Positions 12,541 through 24,686 of a stretch of DNA of 64,000 nt are shown here, piece by piece. The notes under the pieces are model-generated. The model saw nothing but the letters and a program-made list of their open reading frames with translations. It did not search any database and had not been told where the DNA came from. The translations under genes were made by a program, and so were the position numbers. Source of the DNA: Buddleja alternifolia (lineage: Eukaryota > Streptophyta > Magnoliopsida > Lamiales > Scrophulariaceae). Each line of letters begins with the position of its first letter. The stretch's first letter is position 1. The DNA is taken from NCBI GenBank assembly GCA_019426215.1, contig CM033394.1, positions 16,512,195-16,576,194 of the forward strand, read 5' to 3'.

Positions 12541-13510
12541 CAACCCATTTTAGATTCATTTTTAGCAACAAAACAAGTTGGGTTATTATCAATTGTTGAC
12601 CCCTAATCTACCAAATATACATTGTTTGTTCTTTTACCTTTCAATTTAGTAGACTTAGACTTAGCGTCATATATATAGCAATAGTCACGTGAGAATATGA
12701 CTTCAAAGCCTTTATCACAAAATTGACTTATGCTTAATAAATTGTGCTTTAGAACCTCAACATAATAAACATCACTTATCATGATGTTCCCTTTATGCAT
12801 AGTACCTATACCTTTCGTTTTACCTTTGGAGAGTTGTCACCAAATACAACCTGAGGACTATTGGCAACTCGATAGTTGATCAAAAGATCTTTGGAACCAG
12901 TCATGTGCCTTGACGATCCACTATTGAAGTACCAAACAGATGTATTGGCTTTAGCTCTAGGTACCTGCAGTCAAAAAGGAAGTTCTATTTCTGTTTAGGT
13001 ACGTATTGTTGCTTGGGCTTTTTGCCATTAGTAGCATTGTTAGTTTGAATTAGAACTTTAGGAACCCATATTTGCTTAGTCTTCATTGTAGGAATATTGG
13101 CCATTTTGGGTTTCACATTGTGTTGTGTGTGCTGTTTGGGTGTATAGTAATATCCTCGATTATAATAGTAATCATAATCATAGTCATAGTCATAATCATC
13201 ATAGTAGCGATAATATGATCTAGACCGTTGTGGATATTGATGCTGGTATTTCCTTGGCGCTGGCTTATGGTGCATTTTTTTATGCTGGACGCTTAGAGCT
13301 TGATTCCCAGTGGTTAGGTTTATCCTTAGTCTTTTGAGCGTTTGGATGAACCTTTCTTTGTGAATCATTTGCTTTCTCCTTTTCTTTGCCTGAGTTAGCT
13401 TTGGCTTTCTCATTTTGCCTCTTACCATTGTCGCTTAGTTCATTTAGCGTTTGTCTTTGTGAACCTTCTTTAACAAAGAAAATACCCTTTCCTTTGTTAT
13501 TTGCCATAAC
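12541..13510 (-). pseudogene. Element G gag-pol middle: linker and protease region, degenerate
   Basis: Broken minus-strand frames. The 12603-12800 part reads like the segment after the Copia protease (VEVLKHNLLSISQFCDKGF). The 12985-13428 part is a basic, Tyr/Asp-rich linker with a run of DYD repeats from a tandem codon array at about 13165-13200. Several frameshifts separate the pieces. No intact DSG/DTG protease active site could be read. Confidence 0.6.
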
Positions 13511-14996
13511 ATTTGATTAGTTTGGTTGTTTACCGAATTTATTGCATCCTAAATCGGTCTTTTCCCCAAAGAACCTTGTTACCTTAGTCACATTGTCTAG
13601 CTTTCTTGACGCTTTAGACAATGATGAGACTAGCTGTTCTGATTTAGCAAGTCTAGCAATCAGCTCAGCTTCTCTATTGACTATCATATCAAGATCACTT
13701 TTCAACTGATTATTTCACTCTCAAGCGATTGGTTTTTCTCAATGCACTGTTGCTGAATTTGCAACTCTGCTTTGAGCGTCACTTATCACTTTTGAGTGAT
13801 GAAATAATATCAAAGTGATTTTGATATAATTTGGCAGCAACTTGAAAATCATTATAATATTCTTTGACTTTGTCTAGTATTCTTCATAAGAAAGAGGAAG
13901 AGACAATTCAGTGTTTACCTCAGGAGACGCTTCATCATCTCTGGCCATGAGATAAATAAGCGCTGAGTCATCCACTGGCTCATCATCATCACTACTCTCT
14001 TCTGAAGACTCCAAATCTTCAGGTGCGGATGTTTGTTCTGATTCTGCTAGCAAACCTTGTTGATGAAGGTTGCTCCTGAATTGGTTTCTATCTAAGTAAT
14101 CCTGCCTTGAGGCCTTTGATACGTTTGGATAAGGGTAATTTACCTGGTAGTGCCCTGGTTTCCTGCAGTTATAACAAAGATTATTTTTCATCTTTTGTTC
14201 ATTTGTTAATCTTGCATTATGTGGTTTTGAGACCACTGGCACTGAGAGATTTTGAGCAGATGCTTGGTACTGAACAGGCGCTTGGGATGTAGGAATAGAA
14301 TACTGAGGTGCTTGAAACTGTTGATGTATTGGAGCAGGCGCTTGATATAAACTTTGTCCTTGATGCTTAGGACTATTTCTTTTCTTTTCATATCTCAAGA
14401 ACTTTCTGAATCTGTTTAGAAAGGCTAGTTCCTCATCCTCACTGATATCTGAACCTTTTACCTTATTACCCGATTTACCCTTGATTGATGCTACGAGCGC
14501 TCCAGATTCAATTACCGGACTACTCACAACATCACTGGCTAAATTTAACTTAAACTCAAATGCCTTGAGTTCTGAAAAGGCGTCTTCTGGATTCAAAAGA
14601 TCCAACATATTAGATTCTCTCATTGCGGTTGTCTTCATCAAAAATCTACTAGGTAAACTTCTGAAAATCTTAACCACCATTTCTCTGTTTTACAAATCCA
14701 TTCCCAACGATGTAAGTTCCGTAACAAGAGCTGTGAATCTTATGTCCGATTGCTCTAGAGTCTCGTTAGGTAACATCTTAAAACTGTTAAACCTTTCCTT
14801 GGCAATAGAAAGCTTGTTCTCTTATATCTGAGCTGAACCACCAGAGATTATAGTCAACTTATCCCAGATTTCTTTAGTGGTATTACATGATTTAACTTTG
14901 TTAAATAAATTGTCGTTGTCACCAATAGCTGTATACAAAGCATTTCGACCAACATTGTCCAGTTTTGCTCTTCGACGCTCATCAGTGGACCATTCT
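13511..14996 (-). pseudogene. Element G gag, 5'-truncated
   Basis: Minus-strand frames carry a Sirevirus-like Gag: the UBN2-type capsid region (from about 14990 to 14600, one stop near 14822), a zinc knuckle CYNCRKPGHYQVNY in which the last cysteine is tyrosine, then an acidic tail ending in a LMARDDE block. The first roughly 60-100 residues of Gag, its start codon and the leader are missing. The frame runs straight into duplicated host sequence at 14997. Downstream parts (13511-13870) are frameshifted. Confidence 0.75.
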
Positions 14997-15061
14997 TGGT
15001 ACTAAGAAAGTTATCATTTTATGACTTGGTCAAAAAATGATACTTTTTTAAGTTTGGTAAT
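14997..15061 (+). repeat. Host flank of G, misplaced copy 2 (65 bp)
   Basis: A near-identical copy of 1286-1350 sits between truncated gag and the right-hand LTR of G, where a primer-binding site and leader should be. It ends with the target duplication GTAAT at 15057-15061. At the junction with gag both sides share TGGT. Confidence 0.85.
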
Positions 15062-16638
15062 TGTTAGTCCGAAGTGGCATACGAAAGGTTCTAGAAAGGG
15101 GGGGGGGGGGGGGTTGAATAGATCCTGAAGTCGTTTTCGACTTCAAAAAGATTTGTATTAAAATATTTTGGATGCTTGAAATGTAGACGCTTGACTAAGC
15201 GTGTACTTTAAATATAGACGCTTGGGCTAAGCGTCTGATAAAGACTGTTTTAGAAAGTTAACTTAGACTTTAAGATTTGAATACGTTAACCAAATAGGTT
15301 TTAGCGTTTAGTTCTTTAATCAGCGTTAGCACAGCGGAATAATTTTAAAGTCTTCTCTTTTGAAAGCTTTAGCGTCACAAGAAAATGTTTTAGTTGCTTA
15401 GTGTTCTCTTGAGTTTTACTTAACAATTTTATACAAAGATATAATAATATGAAGAATGGCTGTAAAGTAAAGAGCACGATATTTGTAAGGTTCGTTGGGT
15501 GGTGTAATCCCAACTACGTCCTTCTTCTCCTCGAACATTTGGAGGCAATCCACTAAGATGGTTCTCAAAGAATCACACAGAAACTTCTACAAATTAGGGA
15601 GAGATGGATGCTGATGACTTGAGCTCCTTGATCACACAGATTTCTGCTCCAAATCACTTCTATCCCCTTGCTTCTTTCACCCAGAAATAATGCAAGTATC
15701 CAACTTCGACTTCACACAGATTGCGAGGCTTGGATGGGGTTTTTCTAAACGGTTTGTTTGATTTTGATGAAGTTCAAACAACTTGTGAATATCTCAATAG
15801 TAGTGTGGGTTTCTTCAAAAATAATGTTTGAGATATTGATTGACTGTCTCAGGAATTAAAGAAAAGCAAGGAGAATGTTTGCTTGAATATTCTAACTTTT
15901 CTGAGAGTTTAAGGAATGAGACTTCAATGCAACAACAATTTAGCTTAGAATTGATCGTTGTTTTTACTTGTTGTTGAAGTCCTATTTATAGACATTCTTG
16001 GAAAAAGTGTCCGTTTGACACATGCACATGTGTGTGTCTCTCACTTCCGCGAGTGAACAACTTTTGTCCTTTTTCCTGAAAATTTGCTGCACAAAAGTTG
16101 GTGCTGCAGTCTGTGAAAAATTTACAATCCAATGGGGTGGCTTCTCCGTATGTCTGAATGTGCTTATCACATTTAATGCTCTCATCAGCATTTAATGCAT
16201 TTGAATTAAATGCTCGTTGGCATTTAATGCTCTGAGAATAATTGCATTAAACTCCTTCTGGACTTGGAAATAAATTCAGGTGAAATCCATCATTGATAGA
16301 CGCTTGTCCATCCTTGAATTGCTTCTGCATAATAAGGTAACGCTTGATATAGCTGGATATTTAGACGCTTGGAAACTTCATCTTCATTCAGACTTCAGGT
16401 GTTTGAGTCTTCAAACTTCACTACTGATAAGCTCACTCAGAATTCATCAGACGCTTAACCTAAGACTACTTATCCTAACAATCTAGAACAAAATAAAACG
16501 AAGCCTATAAAGCCTATTACAAATCTAACGCTTCAAAGCTTATACATGATTTTTACTAAAATCAAACTTACATATTTTGGGGTCTAACATAAACTCCTAA
16601 TTGTCATCATCAAAACATCTAACATGAAATTCCTAACA
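15062..16638 (-). repeat. Element G right-hand LTR (1577 bp)
   Basis: TGTTAG...CTAACA on the plus strand. It matches 1351-2924 over its full length. Unlike a normal 5' LTR it is flanked on both sides by GTAAT (15057-15061 and 16639-16643), the pattern of a solo LTR. It holds a long G run at about 15097-15113. Confidence 0.9.
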
Positions 16639-18993
16639 GTAATAACTTACACAACATTTATTTTTGAAATAAATGTGTGAACAATGCATCCTTACCAAAA
16701 TTGTTAACACAATTTGAAAGTTCGAAATTAGTACACTGCGAACATAGAGACTAGAGAGCGTTGTATGCTAGAAACAAACAGGAAGAATTGTTTGTCACCT
16801 AAGATTAAGTTATGACTTATGAGCATATAAGTTATGAGTGAGGAGAAACATGGGGGTCAAGCCCATTGGGATTGAATTTCTATTCAAACTTAAGAATCTT
16901 ATCTCATAGGCAAATGACCGAATCTCCCTTCATAGGGAACATATTAAAGGGCCACTCAAGTTCTAAAGTTTGGTGCATACTGATGTCTGTGGTTGAAAAT
17001 ATCGTATCATATTAAGAAACTACGATTGGATTGTAATGTCAAGTATATGATTTCCTAATTTGACCAGTTCTTAAGAGAACGTAGCATAGTTTCATAACTA
17101 ATACTTCCAGCATCTGAACAATTGAATAGGGTAGTAGTATGCAAGAACGTGACATTGTTGAACGTGACTCATTCTGCTAAGCTACATAGAATTGCCCAAT
17201 TCATAGTGAGTCATGAGCTGCTCATAGGTTCATCTTGAATAGATGTTCCTCCAAATTCATTCCTAAAGCACCATCTTAGATGTGGCACGACAGGAAGCCT
17301 ACTCTTAAACATGTTAGGATAGAAAAGATAAAGGTAAAGAGTATGGAGATTAGGTCTTTAAAAGGAAGTTTTTGTTGGTTGTACTAAAGGATTCAGTGGG
17401 AGACCTCTTTTACATACATGATGATTAGAGGGTCATTGTGGGCTTAGAGGCCAGCATTCTCGAAACCCAAACCAAGCCCATTATAACACAACCATCAACG
17501 AGTTGATCTGGTAGAGTATCTCAGCCGCATGAGATATGGTTGTCTGCTACAAGGAAAGCATAAGTTGTATGCTGTGGCAGATAGGAATCATGGATACAAT
17601 CTCTCTACGCATGATAAATCGATTGTGGATATGGACTCTACGAGAAGGTGTAAGGATATGAAAGTGAAGATGGATTAGATGTCTTTGAATCAATCCTAGA
17701 CTCTAGTAGATCGCCCCGAGAGTATTGTACTCATCAAAGACGAATACATCTACAAGAGAAAGATTGATTTGAATGGCAAGGCCAGGCTGATGGCAAAAGG
17801 GTGTAGTCAAAAGAAGGACATTGACTATGAGGAAGCCCTTTTTCCATAGCTATAATCAAATCCACTAGAATCTTACTTTCGATTGTAACACACCAAGATT
17901 ATGAAAATTTGGCACATGGATGTGAAGTCTCGTTCATGAATGGATTCTTCAAGGAGGACATTTATATGGAACAACCCAAAGGTTTCACATTTGAGGCCGA
18001 TTCTCATAAGGTCTACATTCTGTATAAATTCACTTGTGGATTTAAGCTGACATCTCGTAGTTGGAATCTTCACTTTGATGACTTAATTTGGAATTATGAT
18101 ATCATCAAAAATGAAGTGGAACCATGTGTGTGCAAGAAGGCCAGTGGGAGCGAGATGTCATTTCTGGCACTATATATAGAGAGTGCTCTACTTATGGGAA
18201 ATGATATGGGCTCATTGACTTGGATTAAGACATATACATTGAGCATACTCTCCATGAAAAGACTTGGGAGAAGCAACTTGTATCCTTGTAATTCGCGTCT
18301 GTGAAGATAGAATGAATTGGATGATGGGGCCCTCTCAAGCCTTTTGCTTAGAATAAATCCTAAAGAAATTTAGAATAGAAGATCTGAGAAAGGGCTCTTG
18401 CTTAGTGAGAAAGAGCAATGGGTAGACATAAAATATATCATGAAGTACTTCAGAAAAACTTAGAATATATTTTTCATCTATGCCTTTGGAGAGCTGGAAG
18501 TGGAATTTTATACTTACTCAGACTTTGAGTATGACAAAGAAGATTAAAATTCCATTTTGGGTTTGTATTCACCCTCAAATGTAGAGTAGTAACTTATAAA
18601 AGTTTCAAGTAAAGTACTCCATTACTGAGAATGAATATGAAACTGCCTTGGAACCTTGGAGTTGTCAAGAAAACTGTTTGGTTCTGAAATTCTTAGTAGA
18701 ACTTCTATTGGTCCCTAGCGTGGAGCTTGCATTTGTCACTTTACTGTGACAAAATGGAATTTATGCGCAGGCTAGGGAACCAAGGTCTCACAAATCCAAA
18801 CACAATGTTGAGAGATATAACATCTTTTGATAGAACGTTGGAAAAAGGCGATATAGCCTTGTAGAAAATGAATCTCAGCTGATAACATAGTTAACTACTC
18901 ACTAAGCCACTATCTTAGGCAGTGCTAGAGCGACATCTTTAGAAGATGGGTACTAGATACCATAGCGATTGGTATAGAGTACAAGCGGGAGAT
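16639..18993 (+). pseudogene. Element E pol remnant, right half
   Basis: Plus-strand Copia pol with many stops and frameshifts. It resumes the protease region split at 1350. It then shows integrase (an LVHTDVCG block at about 16970-16993), RT (IYKRKIDLNGKAR near 17750, FMNGFF near 17935, a damaged YVDD-like site near 18170 reading YIES) and RNase H up to a purine tract CAAGCGGGAGAT at 18982-18993. The family is the same Tnt1-like type as A, B and C. It is dead and older than G, which is inserted in it. Confidence 0.75.
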
Positions 18994-20153
18994 TGTTGGG
19001 TTTGTGCCCTCGAAGCCAACGTGGAGTTAGAATATAAGGCACTAGTTTATACTGTGCAAACCTTTTATTTATAAACAGGCATTAGTGTGTTGTTCATATA
19101 AGTCTTAATGGCATCTATAAGCCTTACATGAACAACTAAGCAACTAAGTCCATGTGAATCAAGGAAAGTCTTCCACTCCTTATAGTAGTTAAGGAGATAG
19201 GTACTAGAAGGGTTTGGTACTTGATCACTTAAACTGTTCACATTGGTTTTTACTCAGTGACTGTCAATGATCACATTACTGATTATGATAGTATACGTGA
19301 GTCTTAGACCTGAGTAATCACATTGAAGATGTGCTTGTGTCATCAAATCTGTCATTAGAGTAGTTCGATCTAATAACCTCGAAGTGCGGCTTGATGGGCA
19401 AGTAGCAGTCTTAACTGATTAGCAAAATGGAATTCACTTTCTCAAAAGTAAACGAGAAGTATCCTATGCGATCATAGGTAAATGAGATTGAAAGTCTCTG
19501 GCCAGAGCTCATGAACTAACACGTGTTTGACACGGAGGGTACTTCTGTAATCTCATGTTACTATGATACTTAGAATAGCATCGAGTCCTTTGAGTTTGAC
19601 ATATTCCATGACTCTCACTCGATCGGGATACGTCAGTGAAGTGCTTCTACTCATACAATATTCATAATCTAGAGGTTCGTAACACTTAGTCATTTCGTAC
19701 TCATTTGGGCTACGATGTGGGGCCACGATGCTGGCTAGGCGTCACCCACATCTTTCGGTATCCTCCCGTTGCCAATCGAGACGAACCTAGAGAGTCGCGC
19801 TATAGTAATAGACAGGGAAATTGGTTGTTGTATTTGGAGGGAGTTTTGATAATTTGTTCTTTGGAAGGACAAATTAATTAATTGGAAAAATTAATTTAAT
19901 TGATTGTTTAATTGGATTAAATAATAATAAATTAAATTAATTCGTTTGAATATTTAATTGACTAGGTTAATTAAATATTTAAACTAGAATATTAGTTAAT
20001 TAATTAATTAATAAGAATATTTATTTAATCAATATTATTTTATTGGATTAAATATTAATTGATTAAATTAATTGGACTAAGTTGATTGGGTCAACATAGC
20101 CCAATTAATTGTCCAATAAAGCCCATATGGGCATGTGTGATCCAGTGGGCTTA
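18994..20153 (+). repeat. Element E 3' LTR, incomplete
   Basis: It begins TGTTGGG right after the purine tract. It shares blocks with the LTR of A (for example GAGAGTCGCGCTAT at about 19790 and 36570) and with 1-735. A very AT-rich part follows from 19840. The end of the LTR is not reached: at about 20154 the sequence switches to an LTR fragment in the opposite orientation. Confidence 0.7.
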
Positions 20154-20442
20154 GAGCAAATGTCATACAAGTCGAATCTTAACGCCCAATTAAGACTCCT
20201 TGACTTGTGAACCCTCTTAAGTGATCAGGTGTCAAACTCTTCCCGTGCCACTTTTTTATTCCATAAAGGGCGAAGAGTCAAGTTAGATACACATGGACTA
20301 TTTGTTCAATATTTATTAATGCCATGAAATTTTATATGAACACAAGAATAAATGCCTTTATTAAAGATAAGTTCGTACAATATAATTGGATACCCTATAC
20401 AGTCTATTTGTCCTCATTGGCATCTAGGGCATATACCTAACA
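20154..20442 (-). repeat. Inverted LTR fragment
   Basis: On the minus strand this starts TGTTAGGTATATGCCC at 20442 and runs through the same blocks found at the beginning of the E and A LTRs ('aataaaggcattta', 'tgatcacttaa'). It is therefore the first 290 bases of a related LTR placed tail to tail with the E LTR. No purine tract lies to its right, so it is not an ordinary 3' LTR. Confidence 0.65.
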
Positions 20443-22246
20443 CGTGTCACATAGCATGGCCTGCATGGCGCCGTGCGTTCAATCGCACGGTGTCGTGCCG
20501 TGCGTGCGTGTGTGTTTGGCGGCTGACACTGTCAGCTACGGTAGCGCCGGGTGTTGGGCTTGGCCCAACGCGTAATTTTGATTTTTGTTGGGCCAAGCCC
20601 AGACCTTGAAAAATTTAACCCTCAAGTTTAAAATTAATGTTTTAAATTGGGGCTTGGCCTGTTTACCGTTGGATGTATTTTGAATCTAATGGATGATTTT
20701 GAAAATAAAACTAGCCTCAAACCCAATTAGCATTTTCAAAATTATTTTTTGTGGATTAATTTTAAAATGAAAAGCCCCATAAAATCTTTTTCAATTTTAA
20801 AATTGGATTTTAATTGAGAATTAAATTGGATTTAATTTTTATTACTTTATTTAAAATTGGATTTTACTTAAGATTAAATTAAATTTAATTTTAATTAGTT
20901 TACTTGAAAAATTGAATTTTTCTAAGGCCGAAAATAAAAAATTGGATTTATTAGCCACTTAAAATTAATCATCAAATTTAATCCTTGGATGGATTTAAAT
21001 GACTAAGTAAAGCTTGTTGGGCTTGGTTTATTTAATGGATTAAATTAAATAGTGTTGACCCAAGTTAATTTGGAATTAGATCTAATTAGAGTTTAATTAA
21101 AGCAAATATTTGAGCTTAGCCCATCAACATTAAAATTCAAACAAAATTGGATTTATTTTAGAAAATTAAGTAAATTAGATTTAATTAAATATTAAATAAG
21201 ATTTAATAATAATCACATATGTGTTTAATTTGATTATGTGCTCCTTTTATCATTATGTGATGGTGACACCTCGTATGGGCTTAGGGTTGGTTTCTTTTTA
21301 TTATCTGGGTTGTATTGGGCCAGAGTTTGAGCCCCCAGCTTGTATCTTTATTTTTATTTAGAACAATTGTATAGGCACGTACCATTATAATAAAAATGTT
21401 AGATAGGTCCAATAAAGAGAGAAGACGGTGGTAAGCTTGGAGCGAAGTCAAGAATCTCGTTTGTAATAAATTAGAACCCCTCCCCGATTTACTCATTAGC
21501 TCGAGACAATCTAGATTAAAGTCCATACATGTGTGTGTTGTTAGAAATTGCTAGGCTTTTTTTTTATGCATTTCCATAACTAGTGCTTAATAAATTAACG
21601 TGCAAAGTGAGACCCAAAATATAATAACAATCAAGTTATTAATTCTCCCTTTATCAAATGATACTAAGTAAGTAAAGGGTATTTGATATCCTGGCTCTCC
21701 ATCAAGCTTTAGAACGAGATGGCTGCATCTTGTATATGGCATCGTCCCCGTATTAGAGGGTCATATATAAAGGTAATATGCTTGATCTTCTTTAGTGCAT
21801 TTGATGACTTCAGTCGAAGTGAATTTGGCCCCATATATTGAAAATGGTTGCAAGGCGAGATTAAATTGTTAGACTAATAAGAACTGATGGGAATAGATTT
21901 AGATGAATCATCACCTATATATCGAAAAATGTTGCAGTTAAGTGATTCATGAGCCAAAGGGATTGAATCGTTAAATGGTTGAACTGGCGCTAGGCGTCAC
22001 CTCAATTTCTAGACGGGCTATATATTGAAAAAGGTTGCAACCCATCTAGACATTGAGGACCTCAATCACCCACTATGAAACCAATTTAACGAGGTTTACA
22101 ATTATTGCAGTGGGAGTACAATAATTGAGAAAAATAGAGGGAGATAAGTAATTGTACAAGTCCTTTAAAATTACTTGTTTTAAACAATATAAAGCATCTA
22201 ACTGAATAATCTGGTATTTTCTGCAGTTTGGTAATTACTCTCTATA
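20443..22246 (+). other. Untranslated leader of element A
   Basis: This stretch lies directly upstream of the A gag start and has the same plan as the leader of C (42634-44110, opposite strand): a GC-rich block (20450-20590), a long AT-rich block, then a segment with repeated GGTTGCA-containing boxes, ending in front of gag. Three such boxes occur here, at 21831-21853, 21915-21936 and 22018-22040. The 5' LTR and primer-binding site of A are missing. No protein-coding content is visible. Confidence 0.6.
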
Positions 22247-23055
22247 ATGGTTAACCCACTCACAATTTTGCTTGAGAAAAATGTCCTCACTGGACATTAT
22301 TTTATTGACTGGCAAAGAAATCTAAGTATAGTCCTTAGTCTCGAGGCCTTAGAATATGTGCTCAATGAAGAGAAGCCTCCAGTCCCAGATACTGATAACT
22401 TTGAGGATCGACTTGCCTATGAAACATGGGTTAAGGATGACGTCAAAGTTAAAGATTACATACTGGGTTTGATGAGCAATGATCTCCAACGTTCTCATGA
22501 GAAGATTAAGATGTCTGGGGAGATCTTGCTGCACTTGAGGGAACTTTATGGAAAACACAGTCGGACTGCTCGGTATGACATATCGAAAGAACTCTTTGGA
22601 GCTAGAATTAAAGAAGGAGAGAAGGTTGGGGATCAACTCCCCAAAATGATCTCTATGATTGAGAGACTTGAGGCCCTTGATTTCACCATGGACTTCCACC
22701 TTCAAACGATCTCATTCTCCAGTCGCCCCCAAAGTCATTTTCGCAATTCGTTGTGAATTGCAACATGAATGACATTGAGTGCACACTAGCTGGGCTAATG
22801 AACAAGCTGATCAATGCTCAATCACAGTTGGAGCCGAAGATGAAAGAAACTGCTCTAGTCATTTCTACTGATTCTAAGAGAAATCAGGAAAAAAAAAGAG
22901 GTAAGAAGCAGCTAGGAGTCTCCAAATCATCAAGCAATGACAAAGCCAAAAAGGTCAAGAAGTTCAGGGTAGGACCCCAAAGAAAATAGACATCTGCCTC
23001 CATTGCAAGGAGCTAGGCCACTGGAAGCGCGATTGTCCTAAGCGGAAAGTTGAAA
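22247..23055 (+). pseudogene. Element A gag
   Basis: The frame starts at ATG 22247 (MVNPLTILL) and shows the UBN2-type Gag of Tnt1-like Copia elements (ELFGARIKEGEKVGD). A frameshift near 22735 moves reading into 22753-22989, with a Lys-rich stretch, and another near 22985 leads to an intact zinc knuckle CLHCKELGHWKRDC at about 22998-23039. Gag would coat the element RNA in cytoplasmic particles. This copy cannot be translated whole. Confidence 0.8.
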
Positions 23056-24686
23056 AAATAGGTATAGAACTTTTTGTTTTTGAAACTAATTATTCTATGA
23101 CTATATTCTCTACTTCGTGGATTCTAGATTCGGGAGCTAGTGCTAACATCTGTGTTTTGAACTAGGATCTGGAAACACGTAGGAAGCTGGGAGAAAAAAC
23201 AAGTAATGATCAATGTGGAAAGCGGGCATAGTGTCGCGGCTACAAACGTTGGAAGCACTTCTATTACATTAATGTCTGAACATTCTATTACTTTAGATAA
23301 TTACCTCATTTTGCCCAATGGGCTTAAGAACATTGCTTTCATTCCTGTATTGGTCAGGAAATGACACTTGTTTACTTTTAATAACAATGGTCGTAATATT
23401 TATTTTAGAAATAAAAATGTTAGCTCAACATCTTTAGTAAATGGATTGTATTTTATTAATGTTCAAAACCAATGCATGGTTAACATTATGACTAAGAAGC
23501 GTAGTATGAATGGTACTAACCAAAGACTTATGTCGCATCTTAGACTTGGACATACATGTGAATTCAAGATTTATGAGTTGGAGAAACGAGGGATTATCGA
23601 CTCTCTTGGATTTGATCCATATCCAACATTTGAATCCTATCTAAAAGGTAAAATGACTAGGTCACCTTTCACCTGACATTTTTAAAGATCCAAGGAAGTT
23701 TTGGGTTTAGTTCATACAGACGTTTGAGGGCCCTTCAAGGAGGAGGCCTACGGAGGTTTTTAGTACTTCATTACAGTCACTGATGACCATAGTAGATATG
23801 GACTCATGTATTTAATGAAACATAAGTCTGAGGCTATTGAATAGTTTAAAGAGTTCAAGACTAGGACTGAGAAACAAACCAGGCACAATATTAAAGCACC
23901 GTGGCGAATACATGAGTGCTGAGTTTGATGAGTTCTTAAAAGAACACGGCATAGTGTTAACAACTTACTCCTTCAGCAACCCCACAATTAAATGGAGTAG
24001 CTGAGTGCAGAAACCGTACCCTATTGGATATGACATGATCTATGCTTAGCTATACCGATTTACCTGTTTCATTGTGGGGACATGATTTGCTTACAATTGT
24101 ACACGTATTGAATAAGTGTCCCTCGAAATTTGTTCCCGATATACCATATAAGTTGTGGTGTGAAAGGAAACCTAATCTTAAGTACATAAAAATATGGGGT
24201 TGTCCCGCATATGTTAAGAAGACTAATGTAGAGAAATTCAAAGAAAAATCCCTTAAGGAACAATTAATAGGTTTTCCCATTGACTCCATGGGATACTTGT
24301 TTTACCCACCAAACGATCATCAGATAATCGTTGCTTTGCAAGCATTCTTTCTCGAAGACGAGTTCATTAGAGAAGGAGGTGCAGGTAGGAAACTAGTTCT
24401 ATTAGAAGACCAAATGAATCCCCTTTGGAGACACCAATTCCAGTACAAAGAACTGAACCTGAAACTCAAAAGACACAACCATCGCTGCGACACTCTAGTA
24501 GAGTATCTCGATGGCCTTAGAGATACGATAACCTTCATGAACAACAATAAGCCATGGAGATGATCCCTCTAGCTACGACCAAGCAGCGAATGATATTGAT
24601 TCTGCAAAATGCCTAGAAGCCATGAAACAGAGATAGATTCGATGTATTCGAACTAAGTCTGAACTCTTACTGATCTCCCTAAGGAT
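23056..24686 (+). pseudogene. Element A protease and integrase
   Basis: It continues from gag: WILDSGASANICV protease site at about 23117, integrase zinc region (HLRLGH ... then a damaged CxxC reading SYLK), core blocks (TDDHSRYGL) and an open stretch 24042-24563 (VSLWGHDLLT to RKLVLLEDQ). It has several stops and frameshifts. It is interrupted at 24687 by element B. The last bases AGGAT (24682-24686) are repeated at 34201-34205, where the RT frame resumes. Confidence 0.8.

Larger units (their letters stand above)
1351..16638 (-). mobile_element. Element G: Sirevirus-type Copia retrotransposon with a long extra 3' frame
   Basis: A minus-strand LTR retrotransposon bounded by TG...CA LTRs at 1351-2924 and 15062-16638, with GTAAT on the outer sides (1346-1350 and 16639-16643). 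Reading on the minus strand, the order is LTR, gag, protease/integrase, reverse transcriptase, RNase H, a very long extra frame, polypurine tract, LTR. The integrase and RT wording (for example RRNRTLKEAARTML, YVDDIIIGSTN) and the extra frame after pol are as in Sireviruses (SIRE1/Maximus lineage); that lineage call is from memory of family features. No PBS or leader is present at the 5' side, and gag starts truncated against duplicated host sequence. Solo LTR-like element S interrupts pol. The element is inactive. Confidence 0.85.

Noticed and set aside
15097..15113. Long G run in the right LTR of G as a quadruplex signal
   Set aside because: The matching site in the left LTR is interrupted (about 1387-1398); it looks like slippage or a sequencing artefact.
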